Shown here piece after piece: positions 7,142-8,535 of a stretch of DNA of 8,535 bases. The stretch covers positions 1 to 8,535 of the forward strand of contig JBOGVA010000046.1 of the NCBI GenBank assembly GCA_050692195.1. Reading direction: 5' to 3'. Position 1 is the stretch's first letter; each line of letters opens with the position of its first letter. This DNA is from JBOGVA01 sp050692195 (GTDB taxonomy: Bacteria; Actinomycetota; UBA4738). Under the pieces are notes generated by a model. That model searched no databases, was not told the DNA's origin, and was given only the letters and a program-made list of their open reading frames with translations. The position numbers and the translations under genes were made by a program.

Positions 7142-7184
7142 CACCGGGGCTCCGCCGGGGGTTTCGGTGAAGGCCGTGCCCAAC

Positions 7185-7190
7185 TATCAT
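7185..7190 (+). promoter_or_regulatory. Possible -10 element for the CNB gene pair
   Basis: TATCAT on the plus strand lies 28 bases before the ATG at 7219 and would place the transcript start near 7197, leaving room for the ribosome-binding site at 7205-7211. A weak TTTCGG sits 17 bases upstream. It is divergent from the DUF4446 element, with about 43 bases between the two -10s. Confidence 0.3.
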
Positions 7191-7218
7191 GCGAGCGTTC
7201 ACGCAGGGGGGAAATCGG

Positions 7219-7644
7219 ATGGCCACCAAGAGAGACCTGCTCCAGATGCTGAAGTCCGTGTCGCTGTTCGAAGGGCTCACCAACAAGGAGCTCGAGGCGG
7301 TGCTCAGGGCGGGGAAGGACGTCACCCACGAGGCCGGCGACGCCATCGTCGAGCAGGGCAAGCGGGGCGTGGGGTTCCACCTCATCACCGACGGCAAGGC
7401 CCGGGTGCTCGTGCGCGGGCGGACCCAGGCACACCTCAAACCGGGCGACTACTTCGGGGAGATGTCGCTGCTGGACGGGCAACCTCGTTCCGCCACTGTT
7501 CGGGCGGAGACAGAGGTCCGGACGCTCTCTCTCGCCTCCTGGGACTTCCTGCCGATCATCGACCGGCATCCGTCCATCGCCCGGAAGATGCTCCTGGAGA
7601 TGAGCAGGCGGCTCCGGGAGGCCGAGGACTCGATCACTCACTGA
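7219..7644 (+). CDS. Stand-alone cyclic nucleotide-binding domain protein (first of tandem pair)
   Basis: A 141-residue cytosolic protein that is essentially one CRP-type cyclic-nucleotide-binding domain. After short N-terminal helices (LKSVSLFEGL, 11-20) come the beta-roll and the phosphate-binding cassette from G76 to V94: GDYFGEMSLL followed by QPRSATV. E81 and the R90-S91 pair, which contact the ribose and cyclic phosphate in CRP/PKA-type domains, are present. The C-terminal helix (about 106-137) ends the protein; there is no helix-turn-helix, channel or enzymatic output domain. I chose the ATG at 7219 because AGGGGGG lies 7 bases upstream and the product starts like the family; the ATG at 7189 has no such site. 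The second CNB gene follows after 10 bases. The ligand (cAMP, cGMP or other) cannot be read from the sequence. Confidence 0.9.
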   Translation: MATKRDLLQMLKSVSLFEGLTNKELEAVLRAGKDVTHEAGDAIVEQGKRGVGFHLITDGKARVLVRGRTQAHLKPGDYFGEMSLLDGQPRSATVRAETEVRTLSLASWDFLPIIDRHPSIARKMLLEMSRRLREAEDSITH

Positions 7645-7654
7645 GGGAGGGGTA

Positions 7655-8053
7655 ATGGACGCGGCGCGATTGAAGTCGATCCCCCTCTTCGCCGAGCTGC
7701 CCGACCGCCAGCGCGAGCAGGTGGCTCAGTGGGCCGACGAAGTGGACGTCAAGGCAGGGAAGCACCTCGTCGACCAGGGACGGTTCGCCTACGAGTTCTT
7801 CGTCATCGAAGAGGGCAGCGCCCGGGTCACCCACGATGAGAAGCACCTGACCGATCTGGGCCCGGGGGACTTCTTCGGCGAGATCGGGATCCTGGAGGAC
7901 GAGCCTCGTACCGCCTCCGTGGTGGCCACCTCCAACATGACCCTCATCGTCATTACCGACCGCGACTTCCGGGAGATGACCCGCAGCATGCCGCAGGTGG
8001 CCGAGACCGTCCGGCGCACGATGGAGAGCCGGCTGAAGCCTTCCGACCAGTAG
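7655..8053 (+). CDS. Stand-alone cyclic nucleotide-binding domain protein (second of tandem pair)
   Basis: A 132-residue cytosolic protein consisting of one cyclic-nucleotide-binding domain. It opens with LKSIPLFAEL (6-15), parallel to its neighbour, then the beta-roll and a phosphate-binding cassette from G71 to V89: GDFFGEIGILEDEPRTASV, with E76 and R85-T86 retained. The C-terminal helix (about 102-127) replaces any DNA-binding or enzymatic domain. The ATG is preceded by GGGAGGGG and starts 10 bases after the first CNB gene, so they form a two-gene operon. The two proteins share architecture and motif spacing but differ over most of their length, so they look like old paralogs. A nucleotidyl cyclase gene converges on it, with 20 bases between the stops. 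Its partner and ligand are unknown. Confidence 0.9.
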   Translation: MDAARLKSIPLFAELPDRQREQVAQWADEVDVKAGKHLVDQGRFAYEFFVIEEGSARVTHDEKHLTDLGPGDFFGEIGILEDEPRTASVVATSNMTLIVITDRDFREMTRSMPQVAETVRRTMESRLKPSDQ

Positions 8054-8056
8054 GAT

Positions 8057-8071
8057 CCGCCGTCACGGCGG
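8057..8071. terminator. Small hairpin between convergent genes
   Basis: CCGCCG and CGGCGG pair over 6 bases around loop TCA, filling most of the 20-base gap between the CNB and cyclase stop codons. Its place suggests a bidirectional terminator, but neither side has a T-run and the stem is short. Confidence 0.4.
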
Positions 8072-8073
8072 GG

Positions 8074-8535
8074 CTAGCGCCACTCCACGGTCACGAGGTC
8101 CACGGGCACCGAGATTCCTTTGAGTGTGACGGTCCGAGCGTCGCGGACCGAAAACCGTCCGGCCTCGCCCGGCAGAGTGTCCACCGACGCGACGATCTCC
8201 CCTGGCCCGGCCAGGGCCCCCACTCTGGCGGCCACGTGCACACCCTTCCCCCGATAGTCGTCGCCGAGCTGCGAGGCCTCCGCGGCATGCAACCCGATCC
8301 GGACCTGGGGGGCGAAGCCCTGCGAGCGGCGGTGCTCGGCCAGTGTCCTCTGGATCGCCACCGCGCACTCCGCGGCGACCTCTCCGCTCGCGAATGCCAC
8401 GAAGAAACCATCGCCGGCGTGATCGATCTCCTCCCCCCCGTGCTCGGCGAACAATCCTCGGAGCGTGCGGTCGTGCCACCTCAGGAGGTCCTCCCACGCG
8501 TCGTCGCCCATCGCCTCGACCAGGTTCGTCGACCG
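8074..8535 (-). CDS. Class III adenylate/guanylate cyclase catalytic domain, 5' partial
   Basis: C-terminal part of a nucleotidyl cyclase, predicted to make a cyclic nucleotide from ATP or GTP as a dimer. The frame is open to the right edge; 153 residues are visible and the N terminus, including the first metal-binding aspartate, lies outside. Visible parts, numbered from the edge: STNLVEAMGDDAWEDLL (2-18), GDGFFVAF with the second metal aspartate D42 (41-48), QVRIGLHAAE (77-86), and DYRGKGVHVAARVGALA (93-109) with R104. Two usual residues differ: the purine-contacting lysine position before GDG is aspartate (D38), and the transition-state asparagine position is histidine (H100). Similar variants occur in some actinobacterial cyclases as I recall, so activity is plausible but unproven. 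The ATG at 8511 is not the true start. It converges on the tandem cyclic-nucleotide-binding genes, suggesting a shared second messenger. Confidence 0.9.
   Translation of the reverse strand, partial: RSTNLVEAMGDDAWEDLLRWHDRTLRGLFAEHGGEEIDHAGDGFFVAFASGEVAAECAVAIQRTLAEHRRSQGFAPQVRIGLHAAEASQLGDDYRGKGVHVAARVGALAGPGEIVASVDTLPGEAGRFSVRDARTVTLKGISVPVDLVTVEWR

Noticed and set aside
6630..7439. Extended 269-residue version of the DUF4446 protein
   Set aside because: The extra 106 residues overlap the divergent CNB gene and look like shadow translation; the ATG at 7121 sits just before the membrane segment as expected.
7189..7644. Earlier ATG for the first CNB protein
   Set aside because: It has no ribosome-binding site and falls inside the candidate -10, while the ATG at 7219 has AGGGGGG at good spacing.
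7219..8535. Pycsar-type anti-phage system (cyclase plus cyclic-nucleotide-binding effector)
   Set aside because: Pycsar effectors carry a killing domain such as TIR or membrane segments; both CNB proteins here lack any such domain, and the cyclase is on the opposite strand and incomplete.

Overview
The window comes from a GC-rich bacterial chromosome that uses many GTG starts, often behind purine-rich ribosome-binding sites. The order DUF4446 - serS, with a tRNA-Ser a little downstream, and the abundance of PAS, HD-GYP, nucleotidyl cyclase and stand-alone cyclic-nucleotide-binding genes suggest an actinobacterium, possibly a deep-branching or environmental lineage. That placement is an inference from style and synteny; no marker gene in the window settles it.

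Layout. (1) Positions 1-3260, plus strand: a signalling pair made of a hybrid histidine kinase (GAF remnant, two PAS domains, HisKA, HATPase, receiver; 5' end cut by the window edge) followed two bases later by a receiver/HD-GYP protein, a predicted cyclic-di-GMP phosphodiesterase. (2) Positions 3276-7121, minus strand, reading right to left: a DUF4446 membrane-anchored protein, seryl-tRNA synthetase (serS), an ascorbate-type PTS IIB and IIC pair (ulaB/ulaA-like), a strong hairpin, and tRNA-Ser(UGA). All five point the same way. (3) Positions 7219-8053, plus strand, divergent from DUF4446: two tandem small proteins that are single cyclic-nucleotide-binding domains with no output domain. (4) Positions 8074-8535, minus strand, convergent with them: the C-terminal part of a class III nucleotidyl cyclase that runs off the right edge.

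How the parts may work together. The left pair looks like a phosphorelay that ends in cyclic-di-GMP breakdown. The centre holds translation housekeeping genes (serS and a serine tRNA) with a sugar-acid transporter pair between them and no IIA component in view. The right end puts a candidate cyclic-nucleotide producer beside two candidate cyclic-nucleotide receivers, the most interesting association in the window. The receivers keep the usual phosphate-binding residues, while the cyclase has non-canonical residues at two normally conserved active-site positions. Coding is dense and no gene-free stretch exceeds about 125 bases. I saw no CRISPR array, insertion sequence, phage gene or defence system.
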